From JBEDUK01 sp963781595 (GTDB taxonomy: Bacteria > Actinomycetota > UBA4738): a stretch of DNA of 64,000 nucleotides. Of the stretch, positions 1 to 8,700 are shown piece after piece (position 1 is the first letter of the stretch; each line of letters begins with the position of its first letter). The stretch covers positions 186,001-250,000 of the forward strand of contig CAWAGG010000006.1 in assembly GCA_963781595.1 (NCBI GenBank). Reading direction: 5' to 3'. The position numbers and the translations under genes were made by a program. The notes under the pieces were generated by a model. That model saw only the letters and a program-made list of their open reading frames with translations. It did no database searches and was not told the origin of the DNA.

Positions 1-1019
1 GCGGCGGCCGCGCCCCCCGACGAACGGATCTCCTGCAACGCGTACCAGCCGTCGGCCGGATCGCCGATCGCGAGCGATCGCGCGATCGTGTCGGGCGTTC
101 GGACCGGTCGCAGGTCGTCCGAACCGTCGGCGAACGCCGTCGCGACCGGCGAGCATCCGTCCGCCTGCGCGCCGCTGACGCGGACCTGCGGTTCGTCCTC
201 CAGCAGGCCGGCTGCGTACAGCTCGCGGAACCCCTTCGCTACCTTCGTCAGGAGCGCCCCCGACGCGATCGGGACGACGACGTGGTCGGGCGCACGCCAG
301 CCGAGCTGCTCGGCCGTCTCGAACGCGATCGTCTTCGAGCCCTCCGCGTAGTACGGGCGCAGGTTCACGTTGACGAACGCCCACGGGTACTCGGACGCGG
401 CCTCTCCGCACAGGCGGTTCACGTCGTCGTAGGTCCCGTCGACCTCGATCAGGGTCGCGCCGTAGACCGCCGTCGCGGCGAGCTTGCCCGCTTCCAATCC
501 GGTCGGGACGAACGTCACCGCGTTCAGCCCTACGGCGGCGGCGTGGGCGGCCGTCGCGTGCGCCAGGTTCCCCGTCGACGCGCACGCGACGGTGTCGAAC
601 CCGAACTCCCGCGCCTTGGTCAGCGCGACCGAGACGACCCGGTCCTTGAACGAATGCGTCGGCTCGCGCGTCTCGTCCTTCAGGTAGAGGTTCGGCAGAC
701 CCAGCTCGGCGCCCAGGCGTCGGGCGTGCCGGAGCGGCGTCCAGCCGTCGCCGAGGTCGACGCGCGCAGGTCCGGCGACCGCAGGCAGCAGCGTCGCGTA
801 GCGCCAGAGCGACCGAGGCCCGCGTTCGATCGTCTCGCGGGACACGGCGGCGCGGACCGCGTCCCAGTCGTACATCGGCTCGAGCGGGCCGAAGCACTCC
901 TCGCACGCCGAACGCGCGGTCGCGTCGAACCGCGCATCGCACTCCCGGCACCGGAGGCCGACGACGAACGTTGCCGCCGCCGGCTCCGGGATCCGGGTCG
1001 CCGTCGTGGTGCCGGACAT
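1..1019 (-). CDS. thrC: Threonine synthase (3' end cut by window edge)
   Basis: PLP-dependent enzyme converting O-phosphohomoserine to threonine in the cytoplasm. The frame is open from ATG at 1019 to the left edge, 339 codons, so only the extreme C-terminus is missing. The N-terminus carries a zinc-ribbon-like CxxC pair twice (C24/C27 and C39/C42), common in bacterial threonine synthases. The PLP-binding lysine is K125 in THSFKDR, followed by an ASTGN phosphate-binding turn near residue 148. A GGAGGGAGG ribosome binding site lies about 6 nt before the ATG. The gene is preceded by a SAM riboswitch, so its expression probably responds to S-adenosylmethionine. ppk2 lies upstream on the same strand but is separated by about 295 bp holding the riboswitch, so thrC is probably its own transcription unit. 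Family assignment is from motif recognition and is strong. Confidence 0.93.
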   Translation of the reverse strand, partial: MSGTTTATRIPEPAAATFVVGLRCRECDARFDATARSACEECFGPLEPMYDWDAVRAAVSRETIERGPRSLWRYATLLPAVAGPARVDLGDGWTPLRHARRLGAELGLPNLYLKDETREPTHSFKDRVVSVALTKAREFGFDTVACASTGNLAHATAAHAAAVGLNAVTFVPTGLEAGKLAATAVYGATLIEVDGTYDDVNRLCGEAASEYPWAFVNVNLRPYYAEGSKTIAFETAEQLGWRAPDHVVVPIASGALLTKVAKGFRELYAAGLLEDEPQVRVSGAQADGCSPVATAFADGSDDLRPVRTPDTIARSLAIGDPADGWYALQEIRSSGGAAA

Positions 1020-1062
1020 GGCGAACCTCCCTCCTCGGAGCTGGCGGAGCCTTGAACGCGAC

Positions 1063-1092
1063 GAGGCTCGCGGCGATATGCCCACGAGCCTC
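1063..1092 (-). promoter_or_regulatory. Expression-platform hairpin between SAM aptamer and thrC
   Basis: On the minus strand an 8-bp perfect stem, GAGGCTCG with CGAGCCTC, is separated by a 14-nt loop. It lies between the aptamer 3' end (1109) and the thrC ribosome binding site. There is no uridine tract after it, so control by hiding the GAGGAGGGAGG Shine-Dalgarno region (the 3' arm contains CCTC) is as likely as transcription termination. This is inference; the switching partner cannot be fixed by eye. Confidence 0.45.
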
Positions 1093-1108
1093 TCCCAGAA
1101 GTTCCTCT

Positions 1109-1210
1109 ACTCATCTTTCCCCCGGGGTGACCCGAGGGGAGGAGTTGGCACCCGGCTACCCGGGTTGCCGCGGTTTCACAGGGCCTGTCCCTCCACCGCT
1201 CTGGATGAGT
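1109..1210 (-). ncRNA. SAM riboswitch aptamer (SAM-I/IV clan)
   Basis: Read on the minus strand this is a near-textbook S-box aptamer. P1 is a perfect 7-bp helix, ACTCATC (1210-1204) with GATGAGT (1115-1109). The conserved core follows in order: CAGAGCGGTGGAGGGAC, GGCCC, TGTGAAACC, GCGGCAACC, then GGTGCCAACTCC, a GC-rich P4-like hairpin and AAAGATGAG closing P1. The kink-turn side of P2, the GGCAACC joining element and the AAAGATGAG end are the parts I rely on. Such aptamers bind S-adenosylmethionine and usually switch methionine or sulfur genes off. Here the downstream gene is thrC, about 90 nt away on the same strand. Confidence 0.92.
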
Positions 1211-1314
1211 CACGTCCGGACGGCAGTCTCAGGTGGCCGCCCGGCCCCGTATTCGGTTGCGCGGGATGGTATCCCGCTCGGGCGGGTCCGGCAACCGAGC
1301 CCTGTCGGAGCCCT

Positions 1315-2163
1315 TCAGAACGGGGTCGGGATGTACCGGAGCGGCAGTTCCGGTTCAACGTAGCCGCCGCGACGCTGCCGCTTCGGCAGCGTGATCTCCC
1401 GCGGGGCGAGGCGGTCGTACGGGACCACGCTCAACAGGTGACTGATGATGTTCAGCCGGCCGCGCTTCTTGTCGTCGGTGTGCGCGACGTACCAGGGCGC
1501 CCACGCCGTGTCGCTGGCGGCGAACATCGCGTCCCGCGCGCGCGAGTAGTCGTACCAGCGGCTGTACGACTTCAGGTCCATGTCCGAGAGCTTCCAGATC
1601 TTCCGCGGGTCGTGGATCCGGCCCTCCAGGCGGCGGGTCTGCTCGTCGGCGCCGACCTCGAGCCAGTACTTGATCAGCAGGATCCCGGAGTCGACCATCG
1701 CCTTCTCGAAGGCCGGCACCAGCTCCAGGAACCGCTCGCTCTGCTCTCGCGTACAGAAGCCCATCACCGGCTCGACGCCCGCGCGGTTGTACCAGCTGCG
1801 ATCGAAGATCACGACCTCGCCCGCGGCCGGGAAGTGCGGGACGTACCGCTGCACGTACATCTGCGACCTCTCACGCTCGGTGGGCGCGGGGAGGGCCACC
1901 ACGCGGAACACGCGTGGGCTCACGCGCTCGGTGATGCGCTTGATCGTTCCCCCCTTGCCCGCCGTGTCGCGGCCCTCGAACACGATGCAGATCTTCGCGC
2001 CGGACGCCTTGACCCACTCCTGCATCGCGACGAGCTCACCGTGGAGCAGGCGCATCTCGCGTTCGTACGGCTTGCGCTTCATCGTCTCGGCCGCGCCGCC
2101 GTCGCCCGCGCCGGCCTCGCGATCCGTCCCCTTCTTCTTCCCCTTCTTCTTGTCCTTGGCCAT
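1315..2163 (-). CDS. ppk2: Polyphosphate kinase 2 family protein
   Basis: Transfers phosphate between polyphosphate and nucleotides (AMP, ADP or GDP depending on subgroup). 282 residues, the usual length of a single-domain PPK2. After a lysine-rich tail (about residues 1-30) comes the Walker A loop FEGRDTAGKGGTIK at 62-75 and the Walker B-like FDRSWYNRAGVE from F120. RIHDPRKIWKLSDMD is the expected lid-side segment. AAGGAGG lies 6-7 nt before the ATG. It stands alone between thrC and the P-type ATPase on the same strand, 49 bp from the latter's stop, so cotranscription with the ATPase is possible. The exact acceptor nucleotide cannot be predicted from what is visible. Confidence 0.93.
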   Translation of the reverse strand: MAKDKKKGKKKGTDREAGAGDGGAAETMKRKPYEREMRLLHGELVAMQEWVKASGAKICIVFEGRDTAGKGGTIKRITERVSPRVFRVVALPAPTERERSQMYVQRYVPHFPAAGEVVIFDRSWYNRAGVEPVMGFCTREQSERFLELVPAFEKAMVDSGILLIKYWLEVGADEQTRRLEGRIHDPRKIWKLSDMDLKSYSRWYDYSRARDAMFAASDTAWAPWYVAHTDDKKRGRLNIISHLLSVVPYDRLAPREITLPKRQRRGGYVEPELPLRYIPTPF

Positions 2164-2212
2164 GTCGTGATCCTCCTTCCGACCGCGGTCCCCGCACCGC
2201 GCGTCGGTCCGG

Positions 2213-4948
2213 TCAGGCGGCGGGGGCGCGTGGTGCGTGGGACGTCCTGCGTGCGATCAGCTTGCCGGCTTCCCAGCAGACGAGCAGCAGTACGGCGGCC
2301 AGCAGGCCCATCCCCCACTGCGCACCGGTCAGCTGCACCGTGCCCAGCAACCGCCGCATGAAGTCCGCCTGCGTGATCAGGAATGCTCCGGCGACCTCGG
2401 CCAGCGCGATCAGGTTCATGTGCTTGCTATTGAACGTGTCGACGTCGAAGACCGAGCCCGTCTCGTTCCTGGCCTCGAACGCCGCCACGATCAGCATCAG
2501 GCTGAACCCGACGAGGGCCATCGAGCGCCCCGTCGCGACGCCGCCGTAGTGGTTCTTCCCGACCGCGATCAGGATCAGATTGGCGACGGCGATGAACAGC
2601 CCGACCAGGCCGCTGGTGACCTTCACCCCCGTCGTCAGGATCGACCCTCCACGCGGTCGCGGCTGGCGGCCCATCAGTCCGGGCGTCTCCAGGTCGAAGC
2701 CGAGCGCGATCCCGAACGGCGCGTTCACGAGGAAGTTGATCCAGAGGATCTGCGTCGGCGTGAACGGCTGGCCGCCGGCGATGTTCAGCAGCGTCGCCCC
2801 GAGGAACGTCAGGACGAACGCGACCAGCTCGAGCAGGACGAACCGGATGTACTTGTTGAGGTTGTCGTAGAGCTTGCGGCCCTGTTCGACGGCGTAGACG
2901 ATCGTCGCGAAGTTGTCGTCGGACAGGATCATGCGTCCGGCGTTCTTGGCGACCTCGGTCCCGGTCCCCATGGCGACGCCGATGTCGGCGGCCTTGATGG
3001 CCGGCGCGTCGTTCACGCCGTCGCCCGTCATGGCGACGACCTCGCCCTTCTTCTTGAGCGTCTCGGCCAGCAGGACCTTGTGCTCGGGGGCGACGCGCCC
3101 GACCACGCCGATGTCGTCGATCCTGTACAGGCGATCGCGCTCGGTCATCGCGGCGAAGTCGGCGCCGAGGATCGATTCGCCGGGGATGCCGAGCTGCTTG
3201 GCGATCGCGGCGCCCGTGACGACGTCGTCGCCGGTGACCATCCGCACCCGGATGTGCGCCGCCTGCGCGTCCCTTACGGCGGCCTTCGACTCCTCGCGTG
3301 GCGGGTCGACCATGCCGACGAGGCTCGTCATCTCCAGGTCCGTGACGTGCGCGAGCAGGTCGCCGTCCGGGTCGAAGCTCCCCGCATCCAGGTCCTTGAA
3401 CGCCGCGGCCATCACGCGGAGGCCTTCGCCTTCCATCCGTTCGATGTTCCGCTGCGCCCGCTGCTCCAGGTCGTCGTCCCACGGGATGCTCGTGCCGCCC
3501 GACAGCGCGGTCGCCGCGCGGGCCACCACCGCCGGCGCCGCACCCTTGACGAAGCAGCGGACGACGTCGTTGCCCGACGCGTCCTTCGCCTGGTTGAACG
3601 TCGCCATGAGCTTGTAGCTCGGGTCGAACGGCAAGGTCGCGAGGCGGGGCAGCTCCTCCCGCGTCCCGTCGATGTGGAGCCCTGCCTTGTGCGCCAGGAC
3701 GAGCAGCGCACCTTCCGTCGGATCGCCGACGACCGTGCCGTCGACGAGCTTCGCGTCGCTCGCGATGACGTAGGGCAGGATCGCGCCGTCGAGCGTGTCC
3801 GTCTTGCCGGCGGGGTGCGTGATCTTCCCCTCGAGGCTGTAGCCGGTGCCGCTGATCCCGTAGCGGTCGGTCGGATCGACGACCTCCACAGCCGTCATCT
3901 GATTCATCGTGAGCGTCCCCGTCTTGTCCGAGTTGATCGCGGACGTGAACCCCAGCGTCTCGACGGACGGCAGGTCCTTGACGATCGCCTTCTGCTTGGC
4001 GAGCTCGACGCTGCCCATCGACAGGACGACCTGGACGACCATGGGCAACGCCAGCGGGATCGCCGCGATCGCCAGCGCGACCGCCGTGTTGAACAGCGTC
4101 TGCCACGACTGCCCGCGCGCGAGGCCGAGCGCGAACATGATCAGCATCGTCAGCCCAGCGGCTCCGACGATCCACAGCGTGAGGGAGTTCATCTGCTTCG
4201 TCAGCGGCGTCTCCTCGATCGCCGTCGACGAGAGCATGTGCGCGATCTTCCCGACCTCGGTCTCGCTCCCCGTGCCGGTCACGATCATCACGGCACTGCC
4301 GTGCGTGACCGGGGTGTGCATGAACGCCATGTTCGTCTGGTCGCCGGGCCCGAGCTCGTCGCCCGAGAGCGTCTCGGCGTCCTTCCCCGCCGGCACGCTC
4401 TCACCCGTCAAGGCCGACTCGTCGATCTGCAGCGCGCTCGAGGTCACGATCCGCCCGTCCGCCGGCACCTCGTCGCCCGCCGCGAGCAGCACGACGTCGC
4501 CGGCGACCAACTGTTCGGCGGGGATCTGCGCCTCCGCGCCCTCGCGCCGAACGCGCGCGGTCGCCTTCATCATCGACTGCAGCGCGTTCATCGCGCTCTC
4601 GGCCTTGCCCTCGTTCCGCAGGCCCCCGACCGCATTGACGACGGTGATCAGCGCCAGCACGATGGCGGTGCTCCACTCCTGGATCACGAGCGAGACGACC
4701 GCTGCCCCGACCAGGATCAGCTGCATGTAGCTCCGGTACTCGTCGAGGAAGCGACGGAGCTTCGACGGCGGCTCCTCCACCGGGAGCGCGTTGGGGCCGT
4801 CGCGTTCGAGCCTCTTCGCGGCCTCATCGGCTGAGAGGCCCTCGTCCGTGACGACCCCCAGCTTGCCGGCGACGTCGGCCGGCTCCATGGCGTACCAGCG
4901 CTCGCCGGCGGCCGCCGAGCGCCCGTGGTCTGCATCCCCCGTCGTCAT
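2213..4948 (-). CDS. Cation-translocating P-type ATPase, P2-like, atypical ion site
   Basis: Membrane pump of 911 residues that couples ATP hydrolysis to cation transport. Order: N-terminal cation-ATPase domain (about 20-75), M1-M2, actuator domain with TGES at 181-184, M3-M4, phosphorylation loop with Asp341 in SDKTGTLT, nucleotide-binding KGAA near 468, MVTGDD near 570, hinge TGDGVND at 641-647, then M5-M10. The M4 signature reads AIPLALP (296-302) in place of the PEGLP of Ca2+ pumps, and M6 reads WINFLVNAPFG in place of the N..TD set, so calcium specificity should not be assumed. ATG at 4948 was chosen because GGAAGGAG precedes it by 7 nt; the frame is open 60 codons further upstream, but that extension has no membrane or domain character. 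Divergent from the VOC gene. Confidence 0.9.
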   Translation of the reverse strand: MTTGDADHGRSAAAGERWYAMEPADVAGKLGVVTDEGLSADEAAKRLERDGPNALPVEEPPSKLRRFLDEYRSYMQLILVGAAVVSLVIQEWSTAIVLALITVVNAVGGLRNEGKAESAMNALQSMMKATARVRREGAEAQIPAEQLVAGDVVLLAAGDEVPADGRIVTSSALQIDESALTGESVPAGKDAETLSGDELGPGDQTNMAFMHTPVTHGSAVMIVTGTGSETEVGKIAHMLSSTAIEETPLTKQMNSLTLWIVGAAGLTMLIMFALGLARGQSWQTLFNTAVALAIAAIPLALPMVVQVVLSMGSVELAKQKAIVKDLPSVETLGFTSAINSDKTGTLTMNQMTAVEVVDPTDRYGISGTGYSLEGKITHPAGKTDTLDGAILPYVIASDAKLVDGTVVGDPTEGALLVLAHKAGLHIDGTREELPRLATLPFDPSYKLMATFNQAKDASGNDVVRCFVKGAAPAVVARAATALSGGTSIPWDDDLEQRAQRNIERMEGEGLRVMAAAFKDLDAGSFDPDGDLLAHVTDLEMTSLVGMVDPPREESKAAVRDAQAAHIRVRMVTGDDVVTGAAIAKQLGIPGESILGADFAAMTERDRLYRIDDIGVVGRVAPEHKVLLAETLKKKGEVVAMTGDGVNDAPAIKAADIGVAMGTGTEVAKNAGRMILSDDNFATIVYAVEQGRKLYDNLNKYIRFVLLELVAFVLTFLGATLLNIAGGQPFTPTQILWINFLVNAPFGIALGFDLETPGLMGRQPRPRGGSILTTGVKVTSGLVGLFIAVANLILIAVGKNHYGGVATGRSMALVGFSLMLIVAAFEARNETGSVFDVDTFNSKHMNLIALAEVAGAFLITQADFMRRLLGTVQLTGAQWGMGLLAAVLLLVCWEAGKLIARRTSHAPRAPAA

Positions 4949-5148
4949 CACGATGCTCCTTCCGGCGGTTCGATCCACCGACCGTTCCGTGTTCCGTTCC
5001 GCACAATCATGGCGGCTCTTCGGGCCCGACGACCGCCGCCGGGTGAGCCCGCCGCCGCGATACACCGGCCCGAGGTCGATCTCGGCGGAGCCGCGGTACC
5101 GTTGCGAACCGCGCGATGCCCGGACCACCGACCGAACGGAGGGACCCG

Positions 5149-5544
5149 ATGAGCGACGAAGGCGCCTCAGCGACCGGCTCGGAGAGCCCGCCGCACTTCG
5201 TGCACGGCCAGCTGACCTACCTGCAGATCCCGGCCGCGGATCCGATGCGTTCGGCCGCGTTCTACGAGGCCGTCTTCGGATGGCGGATCGAACGCCCGTA
5301 CGCGAGCTTCGAGGCGCCCGGACTGATCGGTCAGTGGGTGGACGATCGCCCGCCGGCGCCGGACGCCGGCCCGATGCTGTGGCTCAACGTCGACGACATC
5401 AAAGAGGTCCTGCGCTCGGTCGGGTCCCACGACGGCGAGGCCTCGAGCGAGCCGGCTCCCGACGGACCGACGCGTCTTATCGCGACGATCCGCGATCCGG
5501 GCGGCAACGCGATCGGGCTCGTCCAGCTCCTGCCGGGGTCCTGA
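5149..5544 (+). CDS. VOC (glyoxalase/bleomycin-resistance-like) family protein
   Basis: Small 131-residue protein with one vicinal-oxygen-chelate domain. The segments VHGQLTYLQIPAADPMRSAAFYEAVFGWRI-like at residues 20-45 and the closing DPGGNAIGLVQ near the C-terminus are typical of the family. The first metal-ligand position appears to be Q or T rather than H, so metal binding is uncertain. Start ATG at 5149 follows GGAGGG by about 5 nt. The gene faces gltB tail to tail and is divergent from the P-type ATPase. Substrate unknown; such proteins act in small-molecule conjugation, isomerisation or resistance. Confidence 0.85.
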   Translation: MSDEGASATGSESPPHFVHGQLTYLQIPAADPMRSAAFYEAVFGWRIERPYASFEAPGLIGQWVDDRPPAPDAGPMLWLNVDDIKEVLRSVGSHDGEASSEPAPDGPTRLIATIRDPGGNAIGLVQLLPGS

Positions 5545-5639
5545 GCCTCCCGGCCTGGCGCGGAGGGCCTCGCTCGGCCCGGCCACGGCGCCGATCGCGA
5601 GAAGCGTCGGTCCTCGCGCCAGACGGCGAGGTGCGCCTT

Positions 5640-5760
5640 CATCATGCAGCCCGTCTGGCGAGAGCACCCCGCCGGTCACCTCGCTCTGGAGCATGTACGA
5701 GCCGCTTCGGCTTGTCGTGGTACAGGCCGTACCACTTCAGCCGAACAGCACCGTCCCGGA
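5640..5760 (-). pseudogene. Frameshifted N-terminal remnant of ferredoxin-nitrite/sulfite reductase
   Basis: On the minus strand one frame reads RLKWYGLYHDKPK (5743 to about 5705), the hallmark N-terminal motif of ferredoxin-dependent nitrite and sulfite reductases. One base later the next frame continues with GSYMLQSEVTGGVLSPDGL, which is the expected continuation of the same domain (typically K-P-K-x-G-x-Y-M-L...V-x-G-G-x-L-x-P). One extra base breaks the frame, and after about 35 residues the similarity stops. It begins at the very end of gltB (stop at 5737). It is a relic, not a functional gene. The assignment rests on recalled family motifs. Confidence 0.6.
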
Positions 5761-8700
5761 ACGTGTCAAACCCGACATCCGTTCCGCGGTCGGATCGTCC
5801 CCCACGCGCTCGACGCCGTCGCCCCGGACGACGTCCAGGCGGGGCGCGACGCGCCAGAAGTCCGAACGCCGCCGATCCCACAGGGCAAGGATCGATCCGG
5901 CGTTCGTCGAGCGCGTGAGCGCCGCGTGCCGTTCGACCAGCGCCCGCAGCCGGTCGGACTCCTCGAAAGAGGGCCGGCGCGCGTCGACGGGCCCAGGTGC
6001 GATCTTCGCGGGGAGCAGGCCCTCCGGATCGAACACGAACGCCTCGCCCCCGGACATCCCCGCCCCGACGCCACGGCCGACCGGACCGATGATCACGACC
6101 GTGCCGCCGGTCATGTACTCGCACGCGTGCTGGCCCGCGCCCTCGACGACCGCGACCGCGCCGCTGCCGCGGACGGCCAGCCGCTCACCCACACGGCCCG
6201 CCACGAACAGCTCGCCGCCGGTCGCCCCGTACAGGACCGTGTTGCCCGCCAGCACGGGGTCGCCGGCATCGTCCTCGGGCGGGCGGATCACGACGGTCCC
6301 ACCGCCCATGCCCTTGCCGACGTAGTCGTTCGCCTCGCCGATCAGCTCGAACGTGACGCCGTCGGCGAGGAACGCGCCGAAGCTCTGCCCGGCCTGGCCG
6401 TCGAACCGGATCCGCGCGACGCCGGGCGGACGCTCCACGCCGAACCGGCGTGCGATCTCGCTCCCGAGGCGCGCACCGACCGCCCGGTCGCCGTTCGTGA
6501 TGCGGTACCGGAGCGCGGCCGCATCGCCGCGCTCGATCGCCGGGAGCGCATCGTCCGCGACGCGATCGCCGAGCGTCGAGCGCTCGGCCCGCGGGCGGAC
6601 GCCCTCGCGGTCGCCCACCGCCGCGGGTCCGGCGGCCGATCCCTCCGCGGCCTCGAGCAGCCCCGACACGTCGAACCCACCGGCCCGCGACCCGTCGGCC
6701 GGCGCGGTCGCCAGCAGGTCCGTTCGGCCGACGGCCTCGTCGAGCGAACGCAGTCCGAGCGCCGCGAGTCGCCGGCGGACGTCCTCCGCGACGTGCACCA
6801 GGTACGCGGCCACCTGCTCCGGCGTCCCGGCGAACTTCCCCCGCAGGTCCTCCCGCTGCGTCGCGATGCCCGTCGGGCACGTGTCCCGGTGGCAGGCCCG
6901 AACCATGATGCAGCCCTCGGCCAGCAGGAGCGCCGTGCCGAACGAATACTCGTCGGCGCCGAGGAGCGCCGCGATCAGGACATCGCGTCCGGTCTTGAAC
7001 CCGCCGTCGACCCGCAGACGGACGCGCTCCCGAAGGTTCCCTGCAACCAGCATGCGCCGCGCCTCGGCGAGCCCCACCTCCCACGGCAGGCCGGCGTTCT
7101 TGATCGACGACAGCGGGCTGGCGCCGGTCCCGCCGTCGGCGCCGGCGATGTGGACGATGTCGGCCATCGCCTTCGCCACGCCCGCCGCGATCACGCCGAC
7201 GCCCACCGTCGATACGAGCTTCACGCTGACGTCTGCCCGAGGGTTCGCCTGCCGCAGGTCGAAGATCAGCTGCGCGAGGTCCTCGATCGAGTAGATGTCG
7301 TGGTGGGGCGGGGGACTGATCAGCCCGACGCCCGGCGCCGTGTGCCGCAGCCTGGCGATCTCGGCGGTGACCTTGTGCCCGGGGAGCTGCCCGCCCTCGC
7401 CGGGCTTCGAGCCCTGCGCCATCTTGATCTGGAGCTCCTCGGCGAACGCCAGGTACTCCGGGGTCACGCCGAAGCGACCGCTGGCGACCTGTTTGATCGC
7501 AGAGTTCCTGCGAGGGTCTCGGAACCGCGACCGGTCCTCGCCTCCCTCGCCGGTGTTCGCGCGCGCGCCGATCGATGCGAGCGCCTCGGCGATCGTCTCG
7601 TGCGCCTCCGCGGACAGGGCTCCGTGGGACATCGCGCCGGCGGAGAACCGTCGCACGATCGCGGCGGCCGGTTCGACGTCGCGCAACGGGACGGGTGGAC
7701 CCACCGGCAGCGGGCGGAGGAGATCGCGCGGTTCGGCCGCGGGGCGTCCGTCCACCAGCTCGGCGAACCGCCGGAACCCGGCGTCGCCCGTCGGTTCGGC
7801 GCCGCCGACGCCGACGGCCGCGTGCAACGCGTCGATCACCTCGGGGTTCGTCGCGTGGAACTCGCCCCCCGTCCGATGCTTCACGAACCCAGGGTTCGCG
7901 AGCGCCGGCGCCGGAGCGCCGAACGCTGCGCGGTGCCGGGCGACGGCATCCTCGCCGAGCGCACCGAAGCCGATGCGTCCCGGCACGCAGGCCGTCCCGT
8001 TGAGGCAGCGGTCCACGACGTCGTCCGTGAGCCCGATCGATTCGAACGCCTGCGCGCCGCGGTACGCCTCGACCGTCGAGATACCGAGCTTCGACATGAC
8101 CTTCCGCACGCCGTCCTCGATCGCCCGGCGGAAGCGCTCCTGCGCCTCGGCGGGGCTGGGCCGGTCGCCTCCGATCCGGCCCTCGTCGGCGAGCGCCGCG
8201 AGCGCCGCCAGCGCGAGCCGCGGGACGACGACGTCGGCGCCGTACCCGAGCAGGCAGGCCACGTGGTGCACCTCTCGCGCCTCGCCGGTGTCGACGGCCA
8301 GGGCGGTGCGGCCACGCAGGCCGGCGCCGATCAGCCGCTGCTGGACGGCGCCGGTCGCCAGCACCGACGGCACCGGCGCCCTCAGGGGGCCGACGGCCTC
8401 GTCGGAGACGACCAGCAGCGCCGCGCCGCGTCGTACCGAGCGTTCGGCTTCGTCCGCGATGCGGCGACACACCCGGTCCAGGCCGGCCGGTCCCTCGTCG
8501 ACGTCGAACGTCGCGTCGAGGCGCGCGACCACGAACGGCCCGTGGCAGAGGCGGTGCAGGCCGTCGGGGAACAGGAGGAACGAGGGCAGCTCGACGAGCG
8601 ACGCGGCGTCGGGACGCTCCGTGAGCAGCGGCGCTCGCGGGCCGACGAGCGTCCGGATCGACATCATCGAGCGCTCGTGCAGCGGGTCGATCGGCGGGTT

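Noticed and set aside
1261..1277. Perfect 17-bp inverted repeat GCGGGAT-GGT-ATCCCGC
   Set aside because: It could terminate ppk2 but has only a 7-bp stem with a 3-nt loop and no T tract, so it is not called as a terminator.
2237..4834. 865-codon plus-strand open frame
   Set aside because: Antisense shadow of the P-type ATPase, His/Arg/Asp-rich with no motif.
5717..5735. Hairpin GTGGTAC-AGGCC-GTACCAC as a gltB terminator
   Set aside because: It is next to the gltB stop but lies inside the nitrite-reductase-like relic and has no T tract, so it may be a by-product of that coding remnant.
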